Of a stretch of DNA of 13,119 nt, positions 13,086-13,119 are shown piece after piece. Every line of letters starts with the position of its first letter. The stretch's first letter is position 1. The stretch lies in assembly GCA_018812355.1 (NCBI GenBank), contig JAHJDQ010000019.1:1-13119 (forward strand), read 5' to 3'. Source of the stretch: Nanobdellota archaeon (GTDB lineage: Archaea; Nanobdellota; Nanobdellia; Woesearchaeales; GW2011-AR9). The notes under the pieces are model-generated. The model searched no databases. It was not told the origin of the DNA and saw only the letters and a program-made list of their open reading frames with translations. Both the position numbers and the translations under genes were made by a program.

Positions 13086-13119
13086 ATGGAACTTGCTCGA
13101 TTGCAAGAAGGGTTAGAAA
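13086..13119 (+). CDS. 5' start of an unrecognised gene (runs off the window)
   Basis: An ATG followed by eleven open codons (MELARLQEGLE...) reaches the window edge. The fragment is far too short to identify. The call rests on a TATA box at the spacing typical of this genome and on the otherwise empty divergent gap after rnhC. Confidence 0.5.
   Translation, partial: MELARLQEGLE

Overview
The window reads as a compact, AT-rich archaeal chromosome segment. It carries the KEOPS kinase Bud32, a family-B replicative DNA polymerase with a C-terminal PCNA-binding motif, and an archaeal-type Rad50. Most genes have a TATA box centred 25-27 nt before the ATG, which is the signature of leaderless archaeal transcription. 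Small proteins, nearly abutting gene ends, an RNase HIII in place of HII, and unusual HIT-family proteins suggest a DPANN-type lineage (Woesearchaeota/Pacearchaeota-like). That placement is an inference from style, not from a phylogeny.

Layout. 1-916 (+): the 3' end of an unrecognised gene runs into an MnmC2-like methyltransferase with a 1-nt overlap. 923-1892 (-): Bud32 and a thioredoxin. 2007-4840 (+): Rad50, then an unrecognised protein. 4844-5668 (-): a DUF1385/YqhQ-type membrane protein. 5669-5886: an intergenic region holding a GC-rich, foldable element that is probably a structured RNA. 5887-6435 (+): a membrane-anchored protein with a lectin-like C-terminus. 6432-6887 (-): an unrecognised protein. 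6944-10743 (-): family-B DNA polymerase, interrupted in two ways. A 446-residue homing-endonuclease intein sits in the catalytic YGDTDS motif, and a one-base reading-frame break lies in an A5 run upstream of it. 10787-12097 (-): two tandem HIT-family paralogues whose histidine triads are degraded. 12194-13003 (-): RNase HIII. 13086-end (+): the first codons of another gene.

Functionally the window is mainly housekeeping: DNA replication and repair (PolB, Rad50, RNase HIII), tRNA modification (Bud32/KEOPS for t6A37, and an MnmC2-like wobble-uridine methyltransferase), and redox (thioredoxin). Genes are mostly transcribed singly from their own TATA boxes. Only the mnmC-like gene (coupled to its upstream neighbour), the thioredoxin gene and the second HIT gene depart from the leaderless pattern. 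The last two have Shine-Dalgarno-like sequences. The most notable items are the polymerase gene with its intein and frame break, the 5719-5836 RNA candidate with TATA boxes on both sides, and the paired HIT proteins lacking the catalytic histidine.
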